Assembly: GCA_964468345.1 (NCBI GenBank)
Contig: CAYXVZ010000003.1
Location: forward strand, 1-64,000
DNA length: 64,000 nucleotides
Origin: DALYLB01 sp964468345
Lineage (GTDB): Bacteria; Acidobacteriota; Blastocatellia; RBC074
Direction of reading: 5' to 3'
Below, piece by piece: positions 17,442 to 33,579 of this stretch (its first letter is position 1; the number at the start of each line of letters is the position of its first letter). The notes beneath the pieces were generated by a model that had not been told where the DNA came from, made no database searches, and saw nothing but the letters and a program-made list of their open reading frames with translations. A program made the translations under genes and the position numbers.

Positions 17442-18758
17442 TTATCTGATGTTGATCGTCACGGTGTTGGCTGTTTTGCCGCCCGCCGTGAAGACGACAT
17501 TCACATTGCCGCGGCCGATGAGCGAGCGCGGAATCAGGATGTTGGCCTGATCGAGGCCGGCCAGGCCCGCCACGGGCGCCGCCGCGACAAAGGTCGAGGC
17601 CGTGCCGCCGATCGTGGCGCTCAAACTGCTCTGCGCCGCATTTCGGAATCCGCTGCCGAAGGCCAGCAAGACCACGACATCGGTTTCGGGGCCAAGATCG
17701 ATCGGAGACGCAACGAAGCTGCCGCCTTGCTGCGTGACGACGGATTCGAATGTATCGACGCCGTTGCGCCGGCGCAGCAACACGGCGGCAGCAACGCCCT
17801 GGCCGTTCGCATTCGCCGCAAACAGCGCGGGCTGCACGGAATCGACGGTGATCGTTCCCTGCGCAACCGTGGTGCCGCTGCGTTTGACCGAGACGGTCGC
17901 GGTGCCATTCGCCGTTCCCGCGGGAACGAGGTAATTGATCTGTCCCGGCGAGACGAAAAACAAGCCGGCTTTGCGGTCCGTGCTCGCCGCATCCCTGATC
18001 TCGACTTCCGTGCCATCGAGTTGGGTGGGCAGGGGAACGACGGTCGCGACGACGGTGTTCTGCGACAGGCCCGTGCCGAATGCGGCCGTAATTGCATCGG
18101 GAGGCAGCGTGGACGGATTCGCAAAGCTCGCCGCCGAAACGCTCGTCACTGTCGCGACCGTCGTCGCCGGGTCAATGGCTCTGCTTGTCGTGTAAATAAA
18201 ATCGCCCCCGCTTCCTGAGCCGTTTGCGGCATTGCCCGCGGCATAAAAGGTCACTTTACCGATCGCCTGCGCGGGCGGTCTCCAAGTGAAGGTCCAGGTA
18301 TTCTGGTTGGTGCCGTTCGGTGCGATTCCGCTCGCCGTGTGCTGAATGTACTGGCGGCCTGCAAAGCCGGCAGTCCCATTGGCCAATTGTGTTCTGGCCG
18401 CATCTGTTACGACCAGATCACCCGCTTTGGCTCCGGTCTCAGTCAATGCCGTTAATTGAAATCCGTATTGCTGCCGGTTTGCCCGATTGAGAGTGACAGT
18501 TACGGTCACATCCTGCCCTGGCGTATACGTGCTAGGCGCCGTAATGGAGAAGGTGCCGCCCGCATCATTCAACGGATTGCCGCCATGGCAGGCCGTGCAA
18601 CTCGGTTCCGCCGAGAACGAACCCAGGGCGATTGCGCCCGTTCTTGACGAAGGCGGGCCACTCGTGAATGCCGAAACCGGCGTGCCTTTCAGGCTATAGC
18701 CGATAAAGATTGTGCATAAAACTGCGGTAATTCCTGCTTTGAACAAGTTTCGTCGCAT
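17442..18758 (-). CDS. secreted choice-of-anchor V-like protein with CXXCH motif
   Basis: A 438-residue paralog of the neighbouring gene with the same order: signal peptide (FKAGITAVLCTIFIGYSL), AFTSGPPSSRTGA, heme motif Cys54-x2-Cys57-His58 (SCTACHGG), a Reeler/choice-of-anchor V beta domain (QYGFQLTALTETGAK), and a C-terminal TIGR03437-like domain (GQINYLVPAGTANGT, AGLAGLDQANILIP). ATG 18758 has GAGG seven bases upstream and removes a spurious 29-residue extension. It lies 132 bases upstream of the 15984-17309 gene and may share its transcript. If heme is bound, attachment would need the cytochrome maturation system to which ccsA belongs. Confidence 0.77.
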   Translation of the reverse strand: MRRNLFKAGITAVLCTIFIGYSLKGTPVSAFTSGPPSSRTGAIALGSFSAEPSCTACHGGNPLNDAGGTFSITAPSTYTPGQDVTVTVTLNRANRQQYGFQLTALTETGAKAGDLVVTDAARTQLANGTAGFAGRQYIQHTASGIAPNGTNQNTWTFTWRPPAQAIGKVTFYAAGNAANGSGSGGDFIYTTSRAIDPATTVATVTSVSAASFANPSTLPPDAITAAFGTGLSQNTVVATVVPLPTQLDGTEVEIRDAASTDRKAGLFFVSPGQINYLVPAGTANGTATVSVKRSGTTVAQGTITVDSVQPALFAANANGQGVAAAVLLRRRNGVDTFESVVTQQGGSFVASPIDLGPETDVVVLLAFGSGFRNAAQSSLSATIGGTASTFVAAAPVAGLAGLDQANILIPRSLIGRGNVNVVFTAGGKTANTVTINIR

Positions 18759-19496
18759 GAAAAATCCTCTTTTTTTCAATTTTGAAAATCGGGTCAACGT
18801 ACACCTCCATTTCAACTCCGAGGTCGTTGGGTTCCATGAAGCCAACCAGGAGGATTCGTTGAATAAATTTTATTCCCAGCTTGTGATACGCAGGGGGAGG
18901 TGAGAAGACAACTTCACTTATCAATCGAATCTACAGGCAATCAGAGTTCCAATCATGCGGACAGCGAAAATCGTATAAATTCAAGTCCTGTAGCCTTGAT
19001 TGCGAAAGGGGGCAATTCTTTCTTGTCACGATGTAAGACACGAATCGTGACAGAATGGCTCGAAAAAATATACCTCATTGTTTGATCGGAGATAAAACTG
19101 AAATGGCATTGTATGCATGCGTCTCCAAGGCTGCAAGTCGGCACGGTTGGGAAGCATTGCCGGGAGGAAGGAATTGGAGTCGAAAAATACTCGCGTTGAT
19201 TGGGGAGAACCGGTGATCGTTGGGGGGAGCACTGACTCGGGAATAAAAATGCTTGTGAATATTGACCGTGAATTCTTCGAGGGCGGATTGCATGCATGAG
19301 CCCGACAGCCCGCAAGGCACTGGCCCGGGGAATGGTCCTCTGATTGGTGCGCGGCTACGAAAAACGAGTCGAAAGGCGTATGATGTTCGATCTGTCGCCG
19401 AATACAAAGTTGGAACCTCTTGAAGCCGCAGGGCGTACCTGAATTTGCTTCAATCTCATTTCTATTTTGCTGTACGACACAACGAGGAGCTTTCCG
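18759..19496. other. 738-base gap without a supported gene
   Basis: This is one of the larger gene-free stretches. It must carry the promoter of the secreted protein on the minus strand and of the first tricorn-like gene on the plus strand. Short frames exist on both strands but match no family I recognise. One minus-strand frame (about 18953-19315) contains CIQCH and could be a decayed relative of the neighbouring heme proteins. A small hairpin TCACGAT... ATCGTGA occurs near 19025-19050. No confident promoter boxes were seen. Confidence 0.4.
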
Positions 19497-22880
<3,384 letters not shown>

Positions 22881-22896
22881 AAGCGATGTAACTCGA

Positions 22897-22963
22897 ATAC
22901 GGAAAAATTGGGGACAGAAAAAATTTTTCAAAAGATATTTTTCTGACCTCAATTTTTCTGTAT
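22897..22963. repeat. imperfect inverted repeat, GAAAAATTGGGG family
   Basis: 22897-22923 pairs with 22937-22963 at 24 of 27 positions, and T tracts lie in the loop and arms. It follows the first tricorn-like gene by 16 bases. It shares GAAAAATTGGGG with the perfect repeat at 13135-13205. This wording resembles REP elements mobilised by RAYT transposases in other phyla; no such transposase is in the window. Confidence 0.7.
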
Positions 22964-23094
22964 CTCGATCGGCTGCTATTTGGATATCGTTACTAATTGA
23001 TCAGCGAACACACCAACTGCATAGGTACGCGGGTATGAAGCCCGAGCAACTAGGGCGAGCAGGAAAGTTTGTTTTCCTGCAGAGGAGAAAAATT

Positions 23095-26000
23095 ATGAAA
23101 CAAGTCATTCTATCCCTTGTAGCGCTGGTTTTCACAGGGGCGATATCAAGCGCGCAGGACAAGCCGCTCTTGATGCAGCGGCCGGCGTTGAGCAAAACGC
23201 AGATCGTCTTTTCGTATGCGGGCGATTTGTGGACCGTGTCGCGCAATGGCGGCGAGGCGACGCGCCTGACGACGGGACCGGGCCTCGAAACGGATCCCGC
23301 GTTTTCGCCCGATGGCCAGACGATCGCGTTTACGGGACAGTATGACGGAAACACCGATGTGTACACGGTGCCGGCCGGCGGCGGCGTGCCGCGCCGCGTG
23401 ACCTATCATCCGGCGACCGATAGCGTCGTCGGCTGGTCGCCCGACGGCAAACAGATTCTGTTCGCTTCGCCGCGCAACAGCTTCAGCTTTTTCATTCAGC
23501 TTTTCACCATCGAGCCCGACGGCAAGCTGCCCAAAGAAGTGCCGCTCCCGATGGCGGAGTTCGGATCGTTTTCTCCGGACGGATCGCGCATCGCCTATGA
23601 GCCGATTGCGCAGTGGCAGCCCGATTGGAAGCGCTATCGCGGCGGGCAGACCGATCGCATCTGGATCGCGAAGCTGAGCGATTCTTCGGTCGAGAAGATT
23701 CCGCAGCAGGAGAATTCGAACGATCGGTTTCCGGTCTGGATCGGCGATGCGGTCTATTTCCTTTCGGACCGAGGCGCGTCGAACGGCGTCTGGACGCTCT
23801 GGAAATACGACACGAAAACCAAAGCCACAACGCAGGCGATTCCACCGAACGGCTTCGATCTGAAATTCATTTCGGCCGAAGCGGGGGCTGCGCCGACGAC
23901 GATCGTTTATGAACAATTCGGATCGCTGGGCCTGTATGACCTGAAATCCGGCAAGACGAAAAAGGTCGCGATCACGATTACGGGCGATCTGGCATCCGTT
24001 CGCGGCAAGTATGAGCGTGTGATGGGCCGCATCTCGGGCGCGGCGATCTCGCCGACCGGCGCGCGCGCCCTCTTTGAAGCCCGCGGCGACATCCTGAGCG
24101 TGCCGGCCGAAAAGGGCGATGCCCGCAATTTGACGAATTCCCCCGGCATCGCCGAACGCGACCCGGTCTGGTCGCCGGACGGCAAATGGATCGCGTATTT
24201 CACCGATGAATCCGGCGAATACGCCTTGCACCTGCGCGATCAAAAAGGCATGGGCGAAGTGAAGAAAATCGCCCTGGAACCGACGTTTTATTATTCGCCC
24301 GTCTGGTCGCCCGACAGCAAAAAGATCGCCTTCTCCGACAAGCGGTTGAATCTCTGGTACGTCGATATCGAAAAGGGGACGCCCGTGAAAGTCGATACCT
24401 CGGGCGCCGACCGCAATCTCGGCCAGACCTGGTCGCCGGACAGCAAGTGGATCGCGTATCACAAGATGCTGAAATCGTGGACGCACGCGATTTTTGCGTA
24501 CTCTATCGACGACGCGAAAAGCCATCAGATCACGGACGGCCTGAGCGATGCGTTAATGCCGCAATTCGACAAGAGCGGCAAGTACCTTTATTTCACGGCC
24601 AGCACGGATTTCACTGCGACCAACGGCGGCCTCGATATGTCGAGTTATCCGGTTCGCCCCACGCGCAGCATTTATCTCGCTGTGCTGAAGAAGACCGATC
24701 CCTCGCCGCTCGCGCCCGAGAGTGATGAAGAGAAAGTGGCCGAAGAGAAGAAAGAGGGAGAGAGCGGGGGAGCGGGCGAAGGCGCGAAGCCCGCGGCCGG
24801 CGCGCCTGTCGCAGGGCCGAAGCCCGGAGAGAAAAAAGACGCGCCGAAGGTCGAAATCGACTTCGAAAATATCGGCCAGCGCATCGTCGCCCTGCCGATT
24901 CCAAATCGTGAATTCCTCGATCTCAGGGCAGGCAAGGCCAACACCCTGTATCTGGTCGAAGCGCCTCCGCAAAATATCAACTTCGTTCAAACGGGGCCGA
25001 TGGGCGGCGTGCTGCATAAATTCGATCTGGAAAAGCGCAAGTTCGAGAAAGTGCTCGACAGCATCATGGGCTACGACGTCTCTGCCAATGGTGAAAAGCT
25101 TCTGTACCGGCAGGGGCCGAACTTTTTCATCGTCGGCACGGCCGCGCCCGTCAAACCGGGCGATGGAAGAATCAAGGTCGAGGAGATGGAAGTCTATGTC
25201 GATCCGAAGGCCGAATTCGCGCAGATGTATCGCGAGGTCTGGCGCATTCAACGCGACTTTTTCTATGCGCCGAATTATCACGGCCTGGATTTGAAGGCGA
25301 CGGAAAAACGCTATGAGCCTTATCTGGCGGGCGTCGCGCATCGCGAGGATCTGAATTATCTCTTCCGCGACATGCTCAATGAACTGACCGTCGGCCATAT
25401 GTTCATCTTCGGCGGCGACGCGCCCGGCGCGAAGCCCGTGCCCGGCGGCTTGCTCGGCTGCGATTTCAAGGTCGAGAACGGCCGGTATCGTTTCGATCGC
25501 GTCTACAACGGCGAGAACTGGAATCCGCGGCTTCGCGCGCCGCTTACGCAACCCGGCGTGAATGTCGTCGCGGGCGAGTACCTGCTCGAAGTCAAAGGCC
25601 GCAATCTGACGGCGAACGATAATGTCTACAGTTTCTTTGAGAGCACGGCGGGCAAATCCGTCGTGATCAAGGTCGGGCCGAATGCGGACGGAACGAATGC
25701 CCGCGAAGTTACCGTCGTTCCAATCCCGGATGATTCGCAGCTTCGCTACCTGGCCTGGATCGAAGGCAATCGCCGCAAGGTCAATGAGCTTTCGGGCGGC
25801 AAACTGGCGTATGTTCATCTGCCCGATACGGCCTTTGGCGGGTACACCAATTTCAATCGCTATTATTTCGCGCAGCTCGACAAGGACGCCGCGGTCATCG
25901 ACGAGCGATTCAACGGCGGCGGATCGGCGGCGGATTACATCGTCGATTTCCTGCGCAAGCCGGTGCTCAGCTATTGGGCCGTTCGCGAAGGGCTCGAATC

Positions 26001-26445
26001 CACGACGCCCTTCGGCGTGATTCCGGGGCCGAAGGTCATGATCACGAACTATTACGCCGGCTCGGGCGGCGACCTGATGCCATGGATGTTCCGCCGCATG
26101 AAGATCGGCAAACTCATCGGCACGCGCACCTGGGGCGGCCTGGTCGGCATCGGCGGTTATCCGCAACTGGTCGATGGCGGCATGGTCACCGCGCCGCACT
26201 TCGCTTTCTACAATCCTGAAGGACAGTGGGAAGTCGAAAACAACGGCGTCACGCCCGATATCGAAGTCGAATGGGATCCCGCTCTCTGGCGGCAGGGCCG
26301 CGATTCGCAGCTTGAAAAAGCTGTCGAAACCGCGCTCGAAGAATTGAAGCAGAATCCCGTCAAGCGGCCGCAACGGCCCGCTTATCCGAATTATCATCCG
26401 GCGCGCCCGGCGGCTGCGTCGGGAAACGGCTCAGGGAATAAATAG
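23095..26445 (+). CDS. tricorn-like S41 peptidase (copy 2 of 3)
   Basis: A 1,116-residue paralog of the preceding peptidase with the same order: signal peptide (KQVILSLVALVFTGAISSAQ), PD40 propeller blades, charged linker (EEKVAEEKKEGESGGAGEG), PDZ, and S41 domain. The catalytic candidates are Ser990 in AGSGGD and His768, preceded by Gly767. Glu in QWEVENNGVTPDIEVEW is a candidate for the last tetrad residue. AGAGGAG before ATG 23095 fixes the start; the in-frame ATG at 23035 would add a non-secretory extension. The 214-base gap before it holds a palindrome, so it may have its own promoter. Confidence 0.88.
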   Translation: MKQVILSLVALVFTGAISSAQDKPLLMQRPALSKTQIVFSYAGDLWTVSRNGGEATRLTTGPGLETDPAFSPDGQTIAFTGQYDGNTDVYTVPAGGGVPRRVTYHPATDSVVGWSPDGKQILFASPRNSFSFFIQLFTIEPDGKLPKEVPLPMAEFGSFSPDGSRIAYEPIAQWQPDWKRYRGGQTDRIWIAKLSDSSVEKIPQQENSNDRFPVWIGDAVYFLSDRGASNGVWTLWKYDTKTKATTQAIPPNGFDLKFISAEAGAAPTTIVYEQFGSLGLYDLKSGKTKKVAITITGDLASVRGKYERVMGRISGAAISPTGARALFEARGDILSVPAEKGDARNLTNSPGIAERDPVWSPDGKWIAYFTDESGEYALHLRDQKGMGEVKKIALEPTFYYSPVWSPDSKKIAFSDKRLNLWYVDIEKGTPVKVDTSGADRNLGQTWSPDSKWIAYHKMLKSWTHAIFAYSIDDAKSHQITDGLSDALMPQFDKSGKYLYFTASTDFTATNGGLDMSSYPVRPTRSIYLAVLKKTDPSPLAPESDEEKVAEEKKEGESGGAGEGAKPAAGAPVAGPKPGEKKDAPKVEIDFENIGQRIVALPIPNREFLDLRAGKANTLYLVEAPPQNINFVQTGPMGGVLHKFDLEKRKFEKVLDSIMGYDVSANGEKLLYRQGPNFFIVGTAAPVKPGDGRIKVEEMEVYVDPKAEFAQMYREVWRIQRDFFYAPNYHGLDLKATEKRYEPYLAGVAHREDLNYLFRDMLNELTVGHMFIFGGDAPGAKPVPGGLLGCDFKVENGRYRFDRVYNGENWNPRLRAPLTQPGVNVVAGEYLLEVKGRNLTANDNVYSFFESTAGKSVVIKVGPNADGTNAREVTVVPIPDDSQLRYLAWIEGNRRKVNELSGGKLAYVHLPDTAFGGYTNFNRYYFAQLDKDAAVIDERFNGGGSAADYIVDFLRKPVLSYWAVREGLESTTPFGVIPGPKVMITNYYAGSGGDLMPWMFRRMKIGKLIGTRTWGGLVGIGGYPQLVDGGMVTAPHFAFYNPEGQWEVENNGVTPDIEVEWDPALWRQGRDSQLEKAVETALEELKQNPVKRPQRPAYPNYHPARPAAASGNGSGNK

Positions 26446-26481
26446 AATCATCCACGAAGTCACACGAAGAGGCACGAAGCG

Positions 26482-29916
<3,435 letters not shown>

Positions 29917-29934
29917 CGAGATTCATAAAACCAC

Positions 29935-30000
29935 GAAGAAACGAAGAGCACGAAGAAGGGCGGCGATTTATATACCCTTCTTCGTGCTCTTCGTTTCTTC
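29935..30000. terminator. perfect 26-bp CACGAAG-type inverted repeat
   Basis: 29935-29960 pairs exactly with 29975-30000 around a 14-base loop. The arm is built of GAAGAAACGAAGAGCACGAAG. It starts 18 bases past the third peptidase stop. It probably ends the peptidase transcript; there is no long T run. Confidence 0.8.
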
Positions 30001-30146
30001 AAGGTTATCTTTTGGTTGTAAATTCTCGTAAAAATCTTTTCTGTACTGCAAATGCTTATCGACACTCCAGGTGATGAGAGATACGGTTGGCGCAGACTTC
30101 GCGACGAGAGCCGCCTGACGGCGGCGCCACGAATAAAGGAGTACCT

Positions 30147-31337
30147 ATGAAAATTCGTTCGTTGTTTGCGGGATTGTTTCTTCTTTGCATACTGGCGATG
30201 GCTGCATCGGCGCAGACGATGCTGGCCGGGAAGCAGTTGACCTTGTCATCCGCCGTGCTGGGCGAAGAGCGCGTCGTGCTCGTTCGCACGCCGCCCGGCT
30301 ATGAGAAAAACGGGCAGCGCTATCCGGTGCTGTATATGACAGATGGAAACGCGCAGTTGGTTCACACGGTCAGCACGATTGAATTCCTTTCACGCAACGG
30401 CCGCATGCCGGAGATGATCGTTGTCGCGATCACGAATACCGATCGCACGCGCGACCTGACGCCGACGCGCGCGGCCATGCCGCGCGAAGAAGGGGGCGCG
30501 CCGATTCAATTTCCCACCAGCGGCGGCGCGGATAAATTCCTGAAATTCATCGAGACCGAACTGATCCCGAAGATCGAAGCCGAATATCGCACGCAGCCGT
30601 ATCGGATCTTCGCGGGGCACTCTTTCGGCGGATTGTTTGCGATCAATGCCTTTCTGACGCGGCCCGATGCATTCAATGCCTATATCGCCGTCAGTCCGTC
30701 GATGCACTGGGACAACGGATTGATGTGCCGCCGGGCGGAAGCGTTTTTCAAGGAACAGAAAGAACTGCCAGAGACGCTCTATCTGACGATCGCCGATGAG
30801 AAGGGCGACATGCGGGCGGAATTTGATCGCTTTGTGGGAATGCTCGGGAAGAATAAGCCGAGGGGCTTTGAATGGGCTTCGGCTGTGATGGAAGATGAAG
30901 ATCACGGATCGGTTGTCCTGCGCAGCCACTATCAGGGGTTTCGAAAGATTTATGATGGCTGGCAGATTCCCCAAACCGTTGCGCGACAGGGCGTCGATGC
31001 GGCGGAAGCCTATTATAAAAAGCTCTCCAACCGCTTCGGCTATACGATTCTGATGCCGGAACAATTGATGAATAACCTCGGTTATGCCCTGATGACGGCG
31101 GGAAAAATGGAGGACGCGATCAAGGCGTTCAAGGCCAATATCGAACGGTATCCGAATTCCGCCAATGTCTATGACAGTCTGGGCGAAGCCTACGAAAAGA
31201 GCGGCCGGCATGCGTTGGCGCGGGAGAATTATCAAAAAGCCGTCGAAATCGGAACAAAAACCAATGATCCGAGCCTGGCGGTGTTCAGGACCAATGCTGA
31301 ACGAATGGAGGCAATGGCGAAAAAGGCGGAGAAATAA
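30147..31337 (+). CDS. secreted esterase (Fes/IroE-like) with C-terminal TPR
   Basis: A 396-residue exported alpha/beta hydrolase. It has a signal peptide (IRSLFAGLFLLCILAMAASAQ), then an esterase-D/Fes-type domain with PVLYMTDGNAQL, the nucleophile Ser159 in GHSFGGLFA, and a His candidate in DEDHGSV. The last about 100 residues form two TPR units (AMEDAIKAFKANIERYP-type), an arrangement frequent in Bacteroidota and Acidobacteriota esterases. Siderophore or polyketide ester hydrolysis is possible, but no siderophore genes are near. AAAGGAG before ATG 30147 sets the start. Confidence 0.84.
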   Translation: MKIRSLFAGLFLLCILAMAASAQTMLAGKQLTLSSAVLGEERVVLVRTPPGYEKNGQRYPVLYMTDGNAQLVHTVSTIEFLSRNGRMPEMIVVAITNTDRTRDLTPTRAAMPREEGGAPIQFPTSGGADKFLKFIETELIPKIEAEYRTQPYRIFAGHSFGGLFAINAFLTRPDAFNAYIAVSPSMHWDNGLMCRRAEAFFKEQKELPETLYLTIADEKGDMRAEFDRFVGMLGKNKPRGFEWASAVMEDEDHGSVVLRSHYQGFRKIYDGWQIPQTVARQGVDAAEAYYKKLSNRFGYTILMPEQLMNNLGYALMTAGKMEDAIKAFKANIERYPNSANVYDSLGEAYEKSGRHALARENYQKAVEIGTKTNDPSLAVFRTNAERMEAMAKKAEK

Positions 31338-31428
31338 GGTCCATTAATTTATCTACCGTCCAGGTCCTGCTTTCGTTGTATCATTGTAAGGCCCCGTAAA
31401 TAGATTACGTTTTACGAAGGTACAATGA

Positions 31429-32814
31429 ATGCTAGGCACTACGCTGATTACCACGATATTTACAGAAACGAAAATTTCTCCCGCCTTTGCCCCTTATTTA
31501 TCGGAAAGCGGACCGAATGATATCCGCGACGCCATTGTTATTTTTCGCGCACCGGAGCGAAACGAACCGGTGGTGAGAGGTCGGCTGCGGGGGCTCCGCG
31601 CCAAAGTTCGGGAAGCGGATGCCCGCCCGCGGGCGCAGCTCGCCATGCAGCGGGAAATCTTTTCCAGCTATCAGAAAGCGGTTGCGAAAAGCTTTCCGCA
31701 TCGCCAGGAGCCAAAGGTTTCCAGCATAGGGGCGAACACCCTGCCGGTGGCCTCGGTTCAAGTCACTCCCAAGACGCTGCCGGTTCTCGCCGAACAGCCC
31801 GGGGTCGTTGCGATTCTTCCCAACCAGCGAATCAACCTGATCAAGCCAAAAGCGGTGGAATATAAAGCCCTGCAGCGGGCAGAGGAAAAAGACGGTCTGA
31901 CCTGGGGCCTGAAACAACTGGGCGTAGCGGAGTTGTGGAAGACGACCAAAGGGAAGGACATCAACATCGGCGTGCTCGACACGGGCGTGCATTCAACGCA
32001 TCCGGCGCTGGCGGGCCGCGTGGCGGAGTTTATCGTCATCGATCCGCTTGGGCGAAGAATCAAAACGGACCTGCCCTTCGATGCGGGATCGCATGGAACG
32101 CACGTCTGCGGGACGATCGCGGGCGGGAAAACTTCAAAGGGCGTTGCCATCGGGATGGCGCCCGAGTCGCGGTTGTACGTCGCCGCGGTTCTGATCGGCG
32201 ATCCAACGCTGCGAACCCTGATGGAGGGCATCTCCTGGGCTGTCGAACAGGGTGTCGATATCATCAATATGTCGCTTGGGTTCAGCTATTATGAACCGCT
32301 ATTCGATGAAGTCTTCAAGATGTTGCTCGATCAACTGGATGTCCTGCCCGTCGTTGCCATCGGCAATGAAAATCACGGCAACAGTTGCTCGCCGGGCAAT
32401 GCATCGAATGCCTTCACCGTCGGAGCGCTCGAACGCCTGAAAGGCGGCAAGAATGATGTGGCTTTCTTCAGCAGCGGCGCCAGTTTGGTGTTTCCGGGGG
32501 ATGAAATGAGTTCGATTGTGACCAAACCCGATGTGGTCGCCCCAGGCGTTCAGGTGTTTTCATGCATTCCGCCGGAAATGCGAGCCGATGGAATCTATGA
32601 ATATTCCTATATGAACGGCACCTCGATGGCGACGCCGCACGTTGCAGGAGCAGCGGCGCTCTTAATGGCGGCCAATCCGGACATCCCGGTGCGCGAGATC
32701 ATAAAGATCTTGCAGGAAACGGCTCGTCACCCGGGCGGCCCCGAAATGCGGCCGGATAATCGATGGGGATATGGAATGATTAGACCTACGGAAGCCCTTC
32801 AAGCTTTGAAGTGA
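31429..32814 (+). CDS. S8 subtilisin-family serine peptidase
   Basis: A 461-residue subtilase. Residues about 25-140 form a propeptide-like region with the I9-type pattern DAIVIFRAPER ... EQPGVVAILPNQRINLI. The catalytic domain has the triad Asp184 (VLDTGVHSTHP), His222 (GSHGTHVCGTIAGG) and Ser399 (NGTSMATPHVAGAAALL), and the oxyanion Asn in VVAIGNENHG. A clear signal peptide is not evident, so it may be cytoplasmic, exported by another route, or misannotated at its start. A small propeptide-like protein is encoded just downstream. Confidence 0.9.
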   Translation: MLGTTLITTIFTETKISPAFAPYLSESGPNDIRDAIVIFRAPERNEPVVRGRLRGLRAKVREADARPRAQLAMQREIFSSYQKAVAKSFPHRQEPKVSSIGANTLPVASVQVTPKTLPVLAEQPGVVAILPNQRINLIKPKAVEYKALQRAEEKDGLTWGLKQLGVAELWKTTKGKDINIGVLDTGVHSTHPALAGRVAEFIVIDPLGRRIKTDLPFDAGSHGTHVCGTIAGGKTSKGVAIGMAPESRLYVAAVLIGDPTLRTLMEGISWAVEQGVDIINMSLGFSYYEPLFDEVFKMLLDQLDVLPVVAIGNENHGNSCSPGNASNAFTVGALERLKGGKNDVAFFSSGASLVFPGDEMSSIVTKPDVVAPGVQVFSCIPPEMRADGIYEYSYMNGTSMATPHVAGAAALLMAANPDIPVREIIKILQETARHPGGPEMRPDNRWGYGMIRPTEALQALK

Positions 32815-33111
32815 TGGTGGTACAATCTGCGGGCTGGTTCAAGTACGTTCGAGGGGTAACCGCAAAAACTCTTGCTCGCAGCAGACATTCTCCGGTGGAA
32901 TCGCTACCGGCACGAACACGCAATATCTCCAGCCCCGTTGATGGCCCTGGGTCATCACCCGACCTGTCATCTTTGGGAGTGAGCGCTGCTGACCGAGAGA
33001 GAGCATCCGGTGAATAGAACGCCCGGATCGATCAAAAGTTCCTGCGGGAAACATCAGGGAATAAATAGGTTCAAGGCGGTTTCATCTCTCGAAGCTGGTG
33101 GCAGGGTATCC

Positions 33112-33477
33112 ATGGATATAAACAACATTCACCCCAAGATCAGCCGGGAGTTTAGTGTTCGATTGGGTCTTTTGCGGCCGCGGGATAAGGTGCGCGCCAT
33201 CGTGATGTTGCGCCCGGAAGCCAACGGACAGGTTCGGACGCGCCGGCAATCGCGCAGTGACAGGCAGGCGCACGCAAGGCAAATCAGCCTGACCGCTGAG
33301 ACGGCGCTACCGGTTATTGACAAGATTCTCGCCCGTTTTGACGGCCATCGGTTGGCGGAGCACCCAAATTCCATCGGTGCGATCGCAGTCGAAACTACCC
33401 CGGGCGGAGTCATCGCTCTTGCGGACTCCGAATGCGTGAAAGCCATTCTGGAAGACCAGAACGTATTGCCCATCTAA
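33112..33477 (+). CDS. free-standing subtilase-propeptide-like protein
   Basis: A 121-residue protein whose layout parallels the prodomain of the upstream subtilase: DKVRAIVMLRPEANG aligns with DAIVIFRAPERNE, an Arg-rich helix follows (RTRRQSRSDRQAHARQISL), and the end VKAILEDQNVLPI matches VVAILPNQRINLI. Propeptides of subtilases act as folding chaperones and tight inhibitors, so a role as inhibitor or immunity partner of the adjacent enzyme is a reasonable inference. The frame is open back to a GTG at 33010; ATG 33112 is preferred because the domain starts there. Confidence 0.6.
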   Translation: MDINNIHPKISREFSVRLGLLRPRDKVRAIVMLRPEANGQVRTRRQSRSDRQAHARQISLTAETALPVIDKILARFDGHRLAEHPNSIGAIAVETTPGGVIALADSECVKAILEDQNVLPI

Positions 33478-33484
33478 GGGGGCA

Positions 33485-33554
33485 GCAAAACAAAAGACGC
33501 GAAGAGCGCGGTGGATGTTGGAATCCACCGCGCTCTTCGCGTCTTTTGTTTTGC
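33485..33554. terminator. perfect 32-bp inverted repeat between convergent genes
   Basis: 33485-33516 pairs exactly with 33523-33554 around a 6-base loop GTTGGA. The outer arm is A-rich on one side and T-rich on the other (CAAAACAAAAG / CTTTTGTTTTG), so in either direction the hairpin ends in a T-rich strand. It fills the 102-base gap between the propeptide-like gene and the TonB-domain gene and should terminate both. Confidence 0.88.
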
Positions 33555-33579
33555 GTACTCTCGTTCTTCCCCTTGGTCG

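Noticed and set aside
24553..26397. 614-codon open frame on the minus strand
   Set aside because: It is exactly antisense to the second tricorn-like gene and low in recognisable motifs; high-GC codon bias opens the opposite frame.
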